62,624 bases of DNA from Nitrosopumilaceae archaeon (lineage in GTDB: Archaea; Thermoproteota; Nitrososphaeria; Nitrososphaerales; Nitrosopumilaceae), in NCBI GenBank assembly GCA_900620265.3, contig UYNY03000054.1, positions 1 to 62,624 on the forward strand, read 5' to 3'. Shown here piece after piece: positions 48,974 through 56,937 of the stretch; within the stretch, counting starts at the first letter, position 1; each line of letters begins with the position of its first letter. Under the pieces are notes generated by a model that was not told the origin of the DNA, searched no databases, and was given only the letters and a program-made list of their open reading frames with translations. Both the position numbers and the translations under genes were made by a program.

Positions 48974-50059
48974 CTAGGTGACGACCTCGGCGAGCCTGTC
49001 CTCGCGGAGTGCCCGGCGGACCTCCATGGCTATCCGCCTCCCGACCCCGAACGTCTCCCCGTACTGGTACTTTGTGTAGGGGCTGGTCGTGGCCAGTATC
49101 GGGTTGCCCGGCACCCGGAGGGAGACGTCGTATATGACGATCTCAAGGTCCCTCGTTATGACCCCCTGGAGCGAGAACGGGCCGACCACCCCCGGCGGGT
49201 ACGCCCCGGCGGCCGCCTCCACGAACCTGTCCCCCATGGATATGACCTTCTCGAGCAGCGACTCGCGGATGCTCGCCGGCGTGTGCCCCACCTCGATGTT
49301 CTGAAGCTCGACGTCCGCCTCGAGCTGCTGCCTGGCCGGCATCGAGACATAGTCGTGTATGTTCGTCTGCAGGCGGCGCTCTATCCCAAGAAAGTCGACC
49401 TGGTCCGATATCGGGGTGTGGAAGAAGTTAAAGTTCATGTACGTGCCGATGACCAGCTCCTCCACCACGGCCTCCCTCACGCCCCTCTCGGAGACCAGGC
49501 CGGCCCTTATGCGCTCGGCGCACTTTTCGCGGTAGTCCTTGGCCGACGTCGCGACGAAGAACGCCCTCTCGAGCGGCCTCCCCCTCTCCTGCACCTTTAC
49601 GATGCAGGGCCCGTCGATCGAGCCCGGCTTGAGTATCCTCGGGTGCCTTATGCCGGCCCTGCGCAGCAGGTAGTACTGGCCGCGCCTTGCCGTGCGCTCC
49701 TCGGCGCGGAACATGCCCCTGTTGCCGAATATCGGGACGCGCAGCCCCTCGACCGCGCCGTACCCGAGGTACGCCGTGAGCGACCTGTGCGGAACTATGA
49801 GGGTCTCCGTCTCGCGCATCATCCTCTGGATCCCGGGGGACGCCATGTCGGAGAACCTGTCCAGCACGACCACCTCGTCCGCTATGCGCCCGAACCTCCT
49901 GTAGGGCTCCTCCCTCCCCCTCTGGCAGAAGACGACCGTCTCGAGCCCCTCGTCCTTTGCGCCGTCCATCACCTCGAGCGCCGAGTGGCTCCCGAGCACG
50001 CCGATCCGGGCGCCCCCGTACCCGGACGCGATCCTGGCTATCTCGGCGCGGCCAACCAT
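48974..50059 (-). CDS. purP: FAICAR synthetase-type PurP (formate-dependent purine enzyme)
   Basis: 361 residues from ATG 50059, about 25-30 nt after a minus-strand box CACTATTAATT. ATP-grasp fold: RIGVLGSHSALEVMDGAKDE, VIFGNRGMFRAEE-like region, PCIVKVQERGRPLERAFFVA, YMNFNFFHTPISDQVDFLGI and GVVGPFSLQGVITRDLEIVI. PurP replaces PurH transformylase in archaea, formylating AICAR with formate and ATP. Paralogues with other roles exist, so the exact substrate is not certain. Confidence 0.9.
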   Translation of the reverse strand: MVGRAEIARIASGYGGARIGVLGSHSALEVMDGAKDEGLETVVFCQRGREEPYRRFGRIADEVVVLDRFSDMASPGIQRMMRETETLIVPHRSLTAYLGYGAVEGLRVPIFGNRGMFRAEERTARRGQYYLLRRAGIRHPRILKPGSIDGPCIVKVQERGRPLERAFFVATSAKDYREKCAERIRAGLVSERGVREAVVEELVIGTYMNFNFFHTPISDQVDFLGIERRLQTNIHDYVSMPARQQLEADVELQNIEVGHTPASIRESLLEKVISMGDRFVEAAAGAYPPGVVGPFSLQGVITRDLEIVIYDVSLRVPGNPILATTSPYTKYQYGETFGVGRRIAMEVRRALREDRLAEVVT

Positions 50060-50560
50060 GGGGGCGCCCGCCGGGCGGGAATTAATAGTGTTTTTCCCGG
50101 GGCGGGCGGCCGCGGGATCCCCCCCGATCCGGGCCCGTCGTGCCTGACCGGGCCGGCGCGGGCCCTCCCGTCCCAAACCTGCGCCACGTCCCGCGGCACC
50201 GGGCTCTTTGATGGGGGCCCTGCCCGGGACGGTGCCCGCGCCTGTTCTTTCATGCCGCATGACGTACGATTTGGAATATCATGCCCTTTTCTACGATTTA
50301 TGAGGAAACCGGTATATTCTTGCCATCTCCGGCCCCGTCTCCTGCCCGGATTCACGCCTATGCGACAATACCCCGAATCGTTATCAGGCCGTTTTGGCCG
50401 TATCTTCCAATCCCAAGATAATACTGCAGGACGGCCCGGATGCCGGCATCCGGTCCCCCATCCGTCGCGGGGGCCGGGGCCTCCCCCCGCCCGGCCGTCC
50501 CGCGTACGGAACCGGCGCGCCGCCGCAACGCTTTTCTTTAAACGCCCCGGGGGGCCCCGC
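50060..50560. other. 500-bp intergenic region
   Basis: Beyond the purP promoter at its left edge and a CTTTTCTTTAAACG box (50530-50543) for the next gene, I see no gene, tRNA or clear repeat. The middle (50240-50400) is locally AT-richer. Confidence 0.5.
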
Positions 50561-50722
50561 GTGGCGCTGTACCACTTTGAGCTCCAGATGGCCGGCATCA
50601 TACTGCTTGGCGCGATGGCCGCCGGCGCCATATCGCTCTGGCTCAGGCGCAGGCGCGAGCGGCGCGAGGAGGATGCCGCGTCCGGGATCCGGCCGGGCGA
50701 CCCCCCGGGCGCGCCAGAGTGA
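50561..50722 (+). CDS. Single-pass membrane microprotein
   Basis: 53 residues with a GTG start. One transmembrane helix (MAGIILLGAMAAGAISLWL) followed by RRRRERREE, then a Pro/Gly/Glu tail. The promoter box CTTTTCTTTAAACG is 18-31 nt upstream. Function unknown. Confidence 0.6.
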   Translation: MALYHFELQMAGIILLGAMAAGAISLWLRRRRERREEDAASGIRPGDPPGAPE

Positions 50723-50785
50723 CCGCGGCGCCCGGGGGCGCCATCCCCTGCTAGGAATTTATACCGAGGCGGCGCGCGGCCGCCG

Positions 50786-51376
50786 TTGTTCACGGGGATC
50801 ATCGAGGGGATGGGGACTGTCAAGTCGCTGAAAAAGGCGGCCGGCGGCAGGGCCCTCGTACTGCGCGTCTCGCTCGGGAGGCACGCCCGGGGCCTGAGGA
50901 CCGGGCAGAGCGTGGCGCTCAACGGCGCCTGCCTCACGGCCGTCGGCATATCCGGCGGCGAGTGCACGTTCGAGCTGGTCGAGGAGACGGCCCGCCTTAC
51001 CGCGCTCGGCTCGCTGGCGCCCGGCGACCGCGTCAACGTCGAGCGCTCGCTGCGCGCCGGCGCCCGGCTCGAGGGGCACTTTGTGCTGGGGCACGTCGAC
51101 GGGACGGCCCGGATAACGTCCATCAGGCCGATGGACGGCGAGACGCGCCTCTCCCTCTCGCTCCCCGCCCCGCTTGCAAGGCACGTCGTGAAAAAGGGCT
51201 CGATAGCAGTAGACGGGATCAGCCTGACGGTCACGTCGGTCCGCGGCAGGACCGCCACCGTCGCGCTCATCCCCCACACCCTAAGGGTGACCAACCTCGG
51301 CTCCCGCCGGGAGGGCGACGTGGTCAACGTCGAGACGGACGTGCTGGCAAAGTATGCCACCCTACCAAAAAAATAG
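50786..51376 (+). CDS. ribE: Riboflavin synthase, bacterial (lumazine-binding) type
   Basis: 196 residues with a TTG start: FTGIIEGMGTVKSLKKAAGG, LNGACLTAV, GHFVLGHVDGTARI and VDGISLTVTSV show the two tandem lumazine-binding barrels. It dismutates two 6,7-dimethyl-8-ribityllumazine into riboflavin and the pyrimidine precursor. It heads a riboflavin gene cluster. Euryarchaea use an unrelated synthase, so the bacterial type is notable but known in Thaumarchaeota. Confidence 0.94.
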   Translation: MFTGIIEGMGTVKSLKKAAGGRALVLRVSLGRHARGLRTGQSVALNGACLTAVGISGGECTFELVEETARLTALGSLAPGDRVNVERSLRAGARLEGHFVLGHVDGTARITSIRPMDGETRLSLSLPAPLARHVVKKGSIAVDGISLTVTSVRGRTATVALIPHTLRVTNLGSRREGDVVNVETDVLAKYATLPKK

Positions 51377-51429
51377 TATCTACCAACATGCAAGTAAGCT
51401 TTATACCACGCCGGACGCCCCGCCGCCCC

Positions 51430-52092
51430 ATGATCGAGTCGGCACTTGACTCCCTCCGGCGCGGCGAGTTCATACTGCTTTATGACTCGGCCGGGCGCGA
51501 GAACGAGGTGGACATGGTGGTCGCCGCCGAGCACGCCACCCCCGAGCACGTATCCAGGATGCGCCGCCTCGCCGGCGGCCTGCTGTGCACCGCCGTCGGC
51601 CCGCAGCTCGCGTCGGGTATGGGCCTCCGGTACATGCACGACGTGCTTGCCGAGTCCGGCTATGCCGGGATGGCGCTCGGGACCGCCCCGTACGGGGACC
51701 GCCCCTCGTTCTCGATATCCGTGAACCACCGCGACACGTACACCGGGATCACCGACCGCGACCGCGCCCTGACCATCCGGGGGATCGGCGGGCTTGCGCG
51801 CGAGCCGGACCCGCGCGCGGCGTTCCTCGCCTCGTTCAACGCGCCAGGCCACGTCCCGCTGCTGGCGGCCGCGCCCGGCATGCTGGCCGAGCGGCGCGGG
51901 CACACGGAGATGTCAGTATACCTGGCCGGGCTTGCCGGCCTCTCCCCGGCGGCGGCCGTCTGCGAGATGCTCGACGCGCAGACGTACGCGGCGCTCTCAG
52001 TGGAGGGCGCGGCCGGGTTCGCGCGGGAGCACGGCGTCCCCCTGGTGGACGGGGAGGAGCTCCTCGCGCACGCCAGGGTGCGCAGGAATTGA
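51430..52092 (+). CDS. ribB: 3,4-dihydroxy-2-butanone 4-phosphate synthase
   Basis: 220 residues. Active-site motifs: LYDSAGRENEVDMVVAAEHA, SVNHRDTYTGITDRDRALTI, FNAPGHVPLLAA and RRGHTEMSVYLAGLAG. It converts ribulose 5-phosphate to the four-carbon donor for lumazine. The ATG at 51430 lies 23-32 nt after CTTTATACCA, so it has its own promoter although clustered with ribE. Confidence 0.95.
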   Translation: MIESALDSLRRGEFILLYDSAGRENEVDMVVAAEHATPEHVSRMRRLAGGLLCTAVGPQLASGMGLRYMHDVLAESGYAGMALGTAPYGDRPSFSISVNHRDTYTGITDRDRALTIRGIGGLAREPDPRAAFLASFNAPGHVPLLAAAPGMLAERRGHTEMSVYLAGLAGLSPAAAVCEMLDAQTYAALSVEGAAGFAREHGVPLVDGEELLAHARVRRN

Positions 52093-52499
52093 GGATAGCG
52101 CTGCTGGTCTCGGAGTTCAACGGCGAGGTGACATCGCGCATGCTGGACGTGGCGCTCGAGCGCGCCGCCGCGCTCGGGCTGGACGTATCGAGGACCTGCC
52201 GCGTCCCGGGCACCTATGACATGCCGGTCGTCGCCGACGCCCTGCTGGCGCGTGACGACGTGGACGGGGTCGTCGCGCTCGGCGCGGTCGTGCGCGGCGG
52301 CACGAAGCACGACGAGGTCATCGCGCACGCGGCCGCCTCGGCGCTCGCCGGCGTGGCCGTGCGCCGCGGCAAGCCCGTCTCGTTCGGCGTCTCGGGGCCC
52401 GGCACGATGCGCCAGGCGCACGCCCGGATAAGGCCGGTGGCAGAGCGCGCCGTCGAGGCGGTCCGGGCCGTGTCTGCCCAGCTCGGTGAGATGGGATGA
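52089..52499 (+). CDS. ribH: 6,7-dimethyl-8-ribityllumazine synthase
   Basis: 136 residues from a TTG overlapping the ribB stop (TTGA). RIALLVSEFNGEVTSRMLDV, VPGTYDMPVVADALL, ALGAVVRGGTKHDEVIAHAA with His as general acid. It forms the icosahedral or pentameric lumazine synthase. Confidence 0.94.
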   Translation: MRIALLVSEFNGEVTSRMLDVALERAAALGLDVSRTCRVPGTYDMPVVADALLARDDVDGVVALGAVVRGGTKHDEVIAHAAASALAGVAVRRGKPVSFGVSGPGTMRQAHARIRPVAERAVEAVRAVSAQLGEMG

Positions 52500-53200
52500 T
52501 CCAGCTGTCCCTGGTGCGGATCCGCGGGTACGGCCCCTGGACGCTCACCCTGGGGCACGACCGCGAGCACGAGCTGCAGATCCTCCAGGCGTCAGTCTAC
52601 GGGACGCTGCAGCGGAGGCTCTCGGATCTCGGGTGCCTGCTGTTCGAGAACAGGCGCGACGAGTTCGTCGCCATCACCAACGGGCTGGACCGCGCCGGCC
52701 ACGAGGCGGCCATCCGGGGGATCGACCCGCGCGTCACGCTGGAGGCCTCGATAGGGTCCGGGGGGACGCCCCTCGAGGCCGACCGGGCCGCCTCCCTGGC
52801 CGGACCCGGGGGGCCGGCGACCGGCGGCGACTCTGCGTGCGTCATGCACCTTGACGTTGACGGGATGACGGGGCGCCGCGGGTCGTCGACTGCCGGCGGC
52901 GCGGCCGCCGAGATCGCGGCGCTGCACTCGCTGCTCTGGTCAGACTGCATGGCGACGGGGTCGCTGGCGTTCTTCATGGGGGGCGACAACTTTATGGTCG
53001 CCGCCTCGGAGGAGGCGCGGCGCGGCGCGCGCGGCCTTGTCGGGCGCGCCGAGAGGGAGCTTGGCATCCTGCTCAACTGCGGCATCGGATCCGCGCGCAC
53101 CGGGAGGGAGGCGGCGCGGCTCGCGACAAGGTCCCTTGACGGGATACGCGCCAAGAGGGCGGCCGGGACGCGCGAGCGGGTGGGCGAGGTTGCTGGCTAG
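52496..53200 (+). CDS. arfA: GTP cyclohydrolase III (archaeal type)
   Basis: 234 residues. GYGPWTLTLGHDREHELQIL and two GGDN/GGDEF-like palm repeats, the second ending LAFFMGGDNFMVAASEEA, plus CGIGSARTGREAARLATRSL. It opens GTP to the formylamino-pyrimidine FAPy in archaeal riboflavin synthesis, so a separate deformylase is needed next. ATGA overlap with ribH. Confidence 0.93.
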   Translation: MIQLSLVRIRGYGPWTLTLGHDREHELQILQASVYGTLQRRLSDLGCLLFENRRDEFVAITNGLDRAGHEAAIRGIDPRVTLEASIGSGGTPLEADRAASLAGPGGPATGGDSACVMHLDVDGMTGRRGSSTAGGAAAEIAALHSLLWSDCMATGSLAFFMGGDNFMVAASEEARRGARGLVGRAERELGILLNCGIGSARTGREAARLATRSLDGIRAKRAAGTRERVGEVAG

Positions 53201-54353
53201 GGGCGCCCGCGTCCTTGCCGGCCCGTCGCTTGAGGACGTCGAGGCGGACGTGCGCGTCACGGGCGGGTCGTTCTCGGAGGTGGGGCCGGACCTGCGCGCC
53301 GCGCCCGGCGAGGAGGTGCTTGACTGCTCTGGCATGCTGGCGGTCCCGGGCCTTGTCAACGCGCACACGCACGTGGGCGACTCTGTCGCAAAGGGGATAT
53401 CCGACGGCCTCACCGTCGAGGGCGCGGTGCATCCGGCGTACGGCGCAAAGCGGAGGGTGCTCTCCGGCACGCCGCCGGCCCTGCTCGAGGGGATGATGCG
53501 CTCGGCGTGCCGCCTGATGCTCTCAAAGGGGGTCACCGCCTTTGCCGACTTTAGGGAGGGCGGCCTCGAGGGGGCCCGGATGCTGCGCCGCGCAGCCTCG
53601 GGAATCCCGATCCGGTGCCTCGTCTTTGGCCGGCTCGAGCATTATCCGGGGCCCGGCGGGGGCCCGCTGGACGGCGCCAGGAGGGCCGAGCTTGCCGCCC
53701 TGCTGGCAGAGTGCGACGGGATAGGCATCAGCGGCGCCAACGAGAACCCCGACCCCGTGCTCGAGGAGTACGGCGCGACCGGCAGGGCGGCCATCCACGC
53801 GGCCGAGTCGGCCCAGAGCGTGGCCGCCTCGCTCGAGAGGACGGGCAGGGGCGAGGTGGAGAGGGCGCTGCTCGCAAGGCCGCTCTTCCTGGTCCACATG
53901 GTGCACGCGGGGCCGGGCGACCTCGGGGCGGCGCGCGCGGCGCGGGGGATCGTGGCGTGCCCGCGCTCCAACGCGGCGCTCGGCGCCGGCGCGCCCGACA
54001 TACGCGCCATGTCGGATGCCGGCTGCACGGTGGCGCTCGGCACCGACAACGTGATGGTCAACTCGCCGGACATGTTCCGCGAGATGGACTATGCGTCAAG
54101 GTCGGCCGAGGCGGCAGGACGCCCCGTCCCGGCGCGCGACGTGCTGCGCATGGCGACGGTCAACGGCGCGCGCGTGCTCGGCACGCGCGGCGGCCAGATA
54201 TCGCCGGGGGCGGACGCCGACATGGTGCTGCTTGACGCGCGGTCCCTCGAGCTGGCGCCAGTGCACGACCCGTACGAGGCGGTCGTGCACCGCGCGACGG
54301 ACTCGTCGGTGCGCGCCGTCGTGGCCGGCGGGAGGGTCGTGCATGGCGCCTAG
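53190..54353 (+). CDS. Amidohydrolase (TRZ/ATZ type), candidate riboflavin-pathway deformylase
   Basis: 387 residues from a TTG that overlaps the arfA end. Metal ligands: VNAHTHVGDS (HxH), HMVHAGPGD, and GTDNVMVNSPDMFREMD with the catalytic Asp; C-terminal SPGADADMVLLDARS. It lies between arfA and the pyrimidine reductase, exactly where the FAPy deformylase step (ArfB, a creatininase-fold enzyme in methanogens) is required. No ArfB-like gene is present in the cluster. I infer this amidohydrolase performs that step; a nucleobase deaminase is the alternative. Confidence 0.75.
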   Translation: MLARGARVLAGPSLEDVEADVRVTGGSFSEVGPDLRAAPGEEVLDCSGMLAVPGLVNAHTHVGDSVAKGISDGLTVEGAVHPAYGAKRRVLSGTPPALLEGMMRSACRLMLSKGVTAFADFREGGLEGARMLRRAASGIPIRCLVFGRLEHYPGPGGGPLDGARRAELAALLAECDGIGISGANENPDPVLEEYGATGRAAIHAAESAQSVAASLERTGRGEVERALLARPLFLVHMVHAGPGDLGAARAARGIVACPRSNAALGAGAPDIRAMSDAGCTVALGTDNVMVNSPDMFREMDYASRSAEAAGRPVPARDVLRMATVNGARVLGTRGGQISPGADADMVLLDARSLELAPVHDPYEAVVHRATDSSVRAVVAGGRVVHGA

Positions 54354-54996
54354 GCCGCGCATAACGATGTGCGCCGCCTCCACCATCGACGGGCGCATAG
54401 CGACGCGCGGCGGCGACTCTGCGCTCTCCTCGCCGGAGGGGCTCGCGCTGCTGCACCGGCTCCGCGCCTCGCACGACGCGGTGCTCGTCGGGCGCGGCAC
54501 CGTCGACGCCGACGACCCGTCGCTCACCGTGCGGCTGGCGCGCGGCAGGACCGGGTCGCGCATAATACTCGACCCGTCGGGCACGCTCCCGTCAGGCTCG
54601 CGCGTGGTCCGCACGTGCCGGTCTACCAGGACCATAGTGGCTACCACGTCGCGCGCGTCGGGGCGCGACAGGAGGCGCCTCGCGGACGCGGGCGCCGAGG
54701 TGGTGGTGGCCGGCCGCGCCCGGATATCCCTTCCCGCCCTGCTGCGGAGGCTGCCCCCCATGGGGATCTCGTCCGTCCTGGTGGAGGGCGGCGGCAGGAC
54801 CAACTGGGAGTTTGCCAGCAGGGGGCTCTACGACGAGCTGCTCCTCGAGGTCTGCCCCGTGATGGCCGGCTCCTCCGGCTCGGTGCCCCTCCTCCGGGGC
54901 GAGGGCCCGGCGCGCCTTGCCGGGGCGCCGCGGGCGCGGCTGCTTGGGACCCGCCGGCTGGGCCGCAGCGTGCTCTTGCGGTACGCAAAGGACTGA
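54343..54996 (+). CDS. arfC: 2,5-diamino-6-ribosylamino-pyrimidinone phosphate reductase
   Basis: 217 residues: TMCAASTIDGRIATRGGDSA, HDAVLVGRGTVDADDPSLTV and VLVEGGGRTNWEFASRGLYD match the RibD C-terminal reductase fold used alone in archaea (ArfC/RIB7). It reduces the ribosyl group with NAD(P)H. It overlaps the amidohydrolase by 11 bases and closes the riboflavin operon. Confidence 0.92.
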   Translation: MAPRPRITMCAASTIDGRIATRGGDSALSSPEGLALLHRLRASHDAVLVGRGTVDADDPSLTVRLARGRTGSRIILDPSGTLPSGSRVVRTCRSTRTIVATTSRASGRDRRRLADAGAEVVVAGRARISLPALLRRLPPMGISSVLVEGGGRTNWEFASRGLYDELLLEVCPVMAGSSGSVPLLRGEGPARLAGAPRARLLGTRRLGRSVLLRYAKD

Positions 54997-55029
54997 AGTT
55001 ATATACGGCGTTTTCGGGGCCGCCGGCAG

Positions 55030-55308
55030 TTGGCAGCAAGAAAGAGACCGGCCGCAAGGTCGGTAAAAAGGAGGCCGGCCGCAAGGTCGGCAAGGAAGCC
55101 GGCCAAGGCCAGAAAGGCTGCAAAGCCAAAGGCCAGAAAGCCGGCAAAGCCCAAGGCCAAGAAGGCAGCATTCGGCGGGTATGCAATCAGTTTTGCAGGC
55201 CGCAAGGAGACCGTGGAACAGGTCTTTGGCAGCAAGCCCATACCGCCGAGCCAGATGACAAAGAAGATCTGGGCCTTTGTAAAGGCAAAGGGCCTCTCCA
55301 ACAAGTAG
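55030..55308 (+). CDS. Histone H1-like Lys/Ala/Pro tail with SWIB-like domain
   Basis: 92 residues with a TTG start. The first 46 residues are a chromatin-like basic tail (KPAKARKAAKPKARKPAKPK). The rest (AFGGYAISFAGRKETVEQVF, PPSQMTKKIWAFVKAKGLSN) resembles a short SWIB domain, in which IWxYIKxxNL is the hallmark. TATA-like GTTATATACG lies 20-30 nt upstream. It is probably an abundant DNA-binding protein; Thaumarchaeota have known H1-like candidates of this kind. Confidence 0.65.
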   Translation: MAARKRPAARSVKRRPAARSARKPAKARKAAKPKARKPAKPKAKKAAFGGYAISFAGRKETVEQVFGSKPIPPSQMTKKIWAFVKAKGLSNK

Positions 55309-55395
55309 GATCCGTGCAGCGGGCGCCGTGGGCCTTGACCCGCGGGTGCGCGTGCGCGCACGGTATATATCGGGAGTTTTTGAATTAAGCGGGCG

Positions 55396-56292
55396 ATGGC
55401 AGCCCGCAAGCAGGTGGCCGTGGCGGCCGCCGCCGCACTGGCCTCCCTGGCAGTATACGCGGCGCTCCTGCAGGGTCCGGCCGCGGACCCGGCCGCGGAG
55501 ACGCTCGCGGAGGCCGACAGGCTCTACGCGGGGGGCTCGTACACCGAGGCGCTGGCGCTGTACGAGGAGGCGGTCGCGGGCGGCGCGGGCGCCGACGCGC
55601 TGGCCGGCAAGGGCGAGGCGCTAGAGGCGCTCGCAATGTACGGCGAGGCAGGCGAGGCGTACCGGGCCGCGCTGGAGATCGACCCGGACCACGTGCGCGC
55701 GCTGCGCGGCGAGGGGTTCGTGCTTGCAATATTCGACATGGCCGATGCGGGCATGCCGTACATCGACATGGCGCTCGAGGCCGAGCCGGACAACGCCGCC
55801 ATCCTGGCGACAAAGGGGTACGCGCTCATCCGCGCCGGGTCCCCGGCCGAGTCGCTTGACTACCTTGACAGGTCCATCGCGATCGATCCCACGGCGCCGT
55901 TCGCGCACAACGACCGGGGGTTCGCGCTGTACCTCATGGGCAGGCCCGCCGAGGCGCTCCCGTACTTTGACGCGGCGCTGGAGCTGGATCCGGACAACCC
56001 CATCATCAACAGCGACAAGGCGCTCGCCCTCGGGGCGCTCGGGCGCGCCGACGAGGCGCTGGCGCTGCACGACGCGGCCCTCGAGATTGCCCCGGGGAAC
56101 CTGCTGGTCCTGATAAACCGGGGGACGACGCTCTCGGACCTTGCAGAGTACGAGGAGGGGCGGCCCGGCGCCGGCCCGTCAGAGTACCACGGGATGGCCG
56201 TCTCGCACCTCGAGGGGCTGCTGGCTGACCATCCGGGCAACCGGGCGGTCGAAAAGGCACTCGAGTCGGCCGTCTTGCGCGCCGGCGGGTGA
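55396..56292 (+). CDS. Membrane-anchored or exported TPR protein
   Basis: 298 residues. An N-terminal hydrophobic segment (VAVAAAAALASLAVYAALLQ) acts as signal or anchor; about seven TPR units follow (SYTEALALYEEAVAG, RADEALALHDAALEIAPGNL). It is extracytoplasmic and presumably a protein-interaction scaffold at the cell surface. TATA-like GGTATATATC (55360-55369) lies about 27-36 nt before the ATG. Confidence 0.8.
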   Translation: MAARKQVAVAAAAALASLAVYAALLQGPAADPAAETLAEADRLYAGGSYTEALALYEEAVAGGAGADALAGKGEALEALAMYGEAGEAYRAALEIDPDHVRALRGEGFVLAIFDMADAGMPYIDMALEAEPDNAAILATKGYALIRAGSPAESLDYLDRSIAIDPTAPFAHNDRGFALYLMGRPAEALPYFDAALELDPDNPIINSDKALALGALGRADEALALHDAALEIAPGNLLVLINRGTTLSDLAEYEEGRPGAGPSEYHGMAVSHLEGLLADHPGNRAVEKALESAVLRAGG

Positions 56293-56374
56293 TCCCGGGC
56301 CCATATAAGACGCCGCCGGGGCGCGGCGCCGGCCCTAAAGGGCTAAATTATGCGCGTGATCGGGCAGGACGAGC

Positions 56375-56449
56375 GGGTCTATAGCGCAGCCAGGTCAGCG
56401 CACCGGACTCTTAATCCGGCTGTCAAGGGTTCGAATCCCTTTAGACCCG
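56375..56449 (+). tRNA. tRNA-Lys (anticodon CTT)
   Basis: 75 nt. Acceptor GGGTCTA/TAGACCC with discriminator G, anticodon stem CCGGA/TCCGG around CTCTTAA, T-arm AAGGG/CCCTT around TTCGAAT. GCTAAATTATG (56342-56352) is the TATA-like box. A recombinase gene follows, so this tRNA may also be an integration target. Confidence 0.95.
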
Positions 56450-56919
56450 CCTCCTAAGTGTCCTTTTCCGGGGCGTGCATCTTCAGAACCGCTGGCCTCA
56501 CTCGAAGACTCTGGAATAAGCCGTGAGGGCAGGGGGGTGGCCCCGCAATGACGTCCGCCGCGGAAGGCGCGCCCGGAGTGGCTGAATCTGCAGGCTCCGG
56601 GCCGCCTGAAAAAGGCATACGCAATCTCAGGGGCGTGGATTATGGGAGCGCCGGCGGGCAGGGGCGCGCACCAAAGGCGCGCTCTATGGGGGGCGGGGGG
56701 AGATCCGGGGCCGCCGGACGCGCGGCCCCCGGCGGGCAGGGGCGCGCACCAAAGGCGCGCTCTGATGCGGGCGTCAGGCGGGATCCCGAGGGTACAAATC
56801 CCGCAGGTTTCAAGAAGACTGTGCGCGCGCAAGGCACCGAGCGCGCACAAGGCGCGCACAAAGAAGTTCCGGATCACGGCGGACGGAAAAAGATAAATTT
56901 GCACGACGGTAACGGGAAG
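56450..56919. other. Intergenic region with paired GC-rich repeats
   Basis: Two copies of GCGGGCAGGGGCGCGCACCA followed by AAGGCGCGCTCT (about 56652 and 56733, 81 bp apart) contain GCGCGC-AccaaaG-GCGCGC inverted motifs, and related GCGCGCAAGG/GCGCGCACAA units occur near 56825-56865. An open frame spans it, but its composition (Gly/Ala/Arg/Pro) is not protein-like. Binding sites for the adjacent recombinase are possible. Confidence 0.45.
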
Positions 56920-56937
56920 TTGAGGAAATCGAAAATA

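Noticed and set aside
56548-56937. N-terminal extension of the second recombinase
   Set aside because: The 130-codon stretch is Gly/Ala/Arg/Pro-rich, made of GCGCGC repeats, and lies upstream of the only TATA-like box near the catalytic gene.
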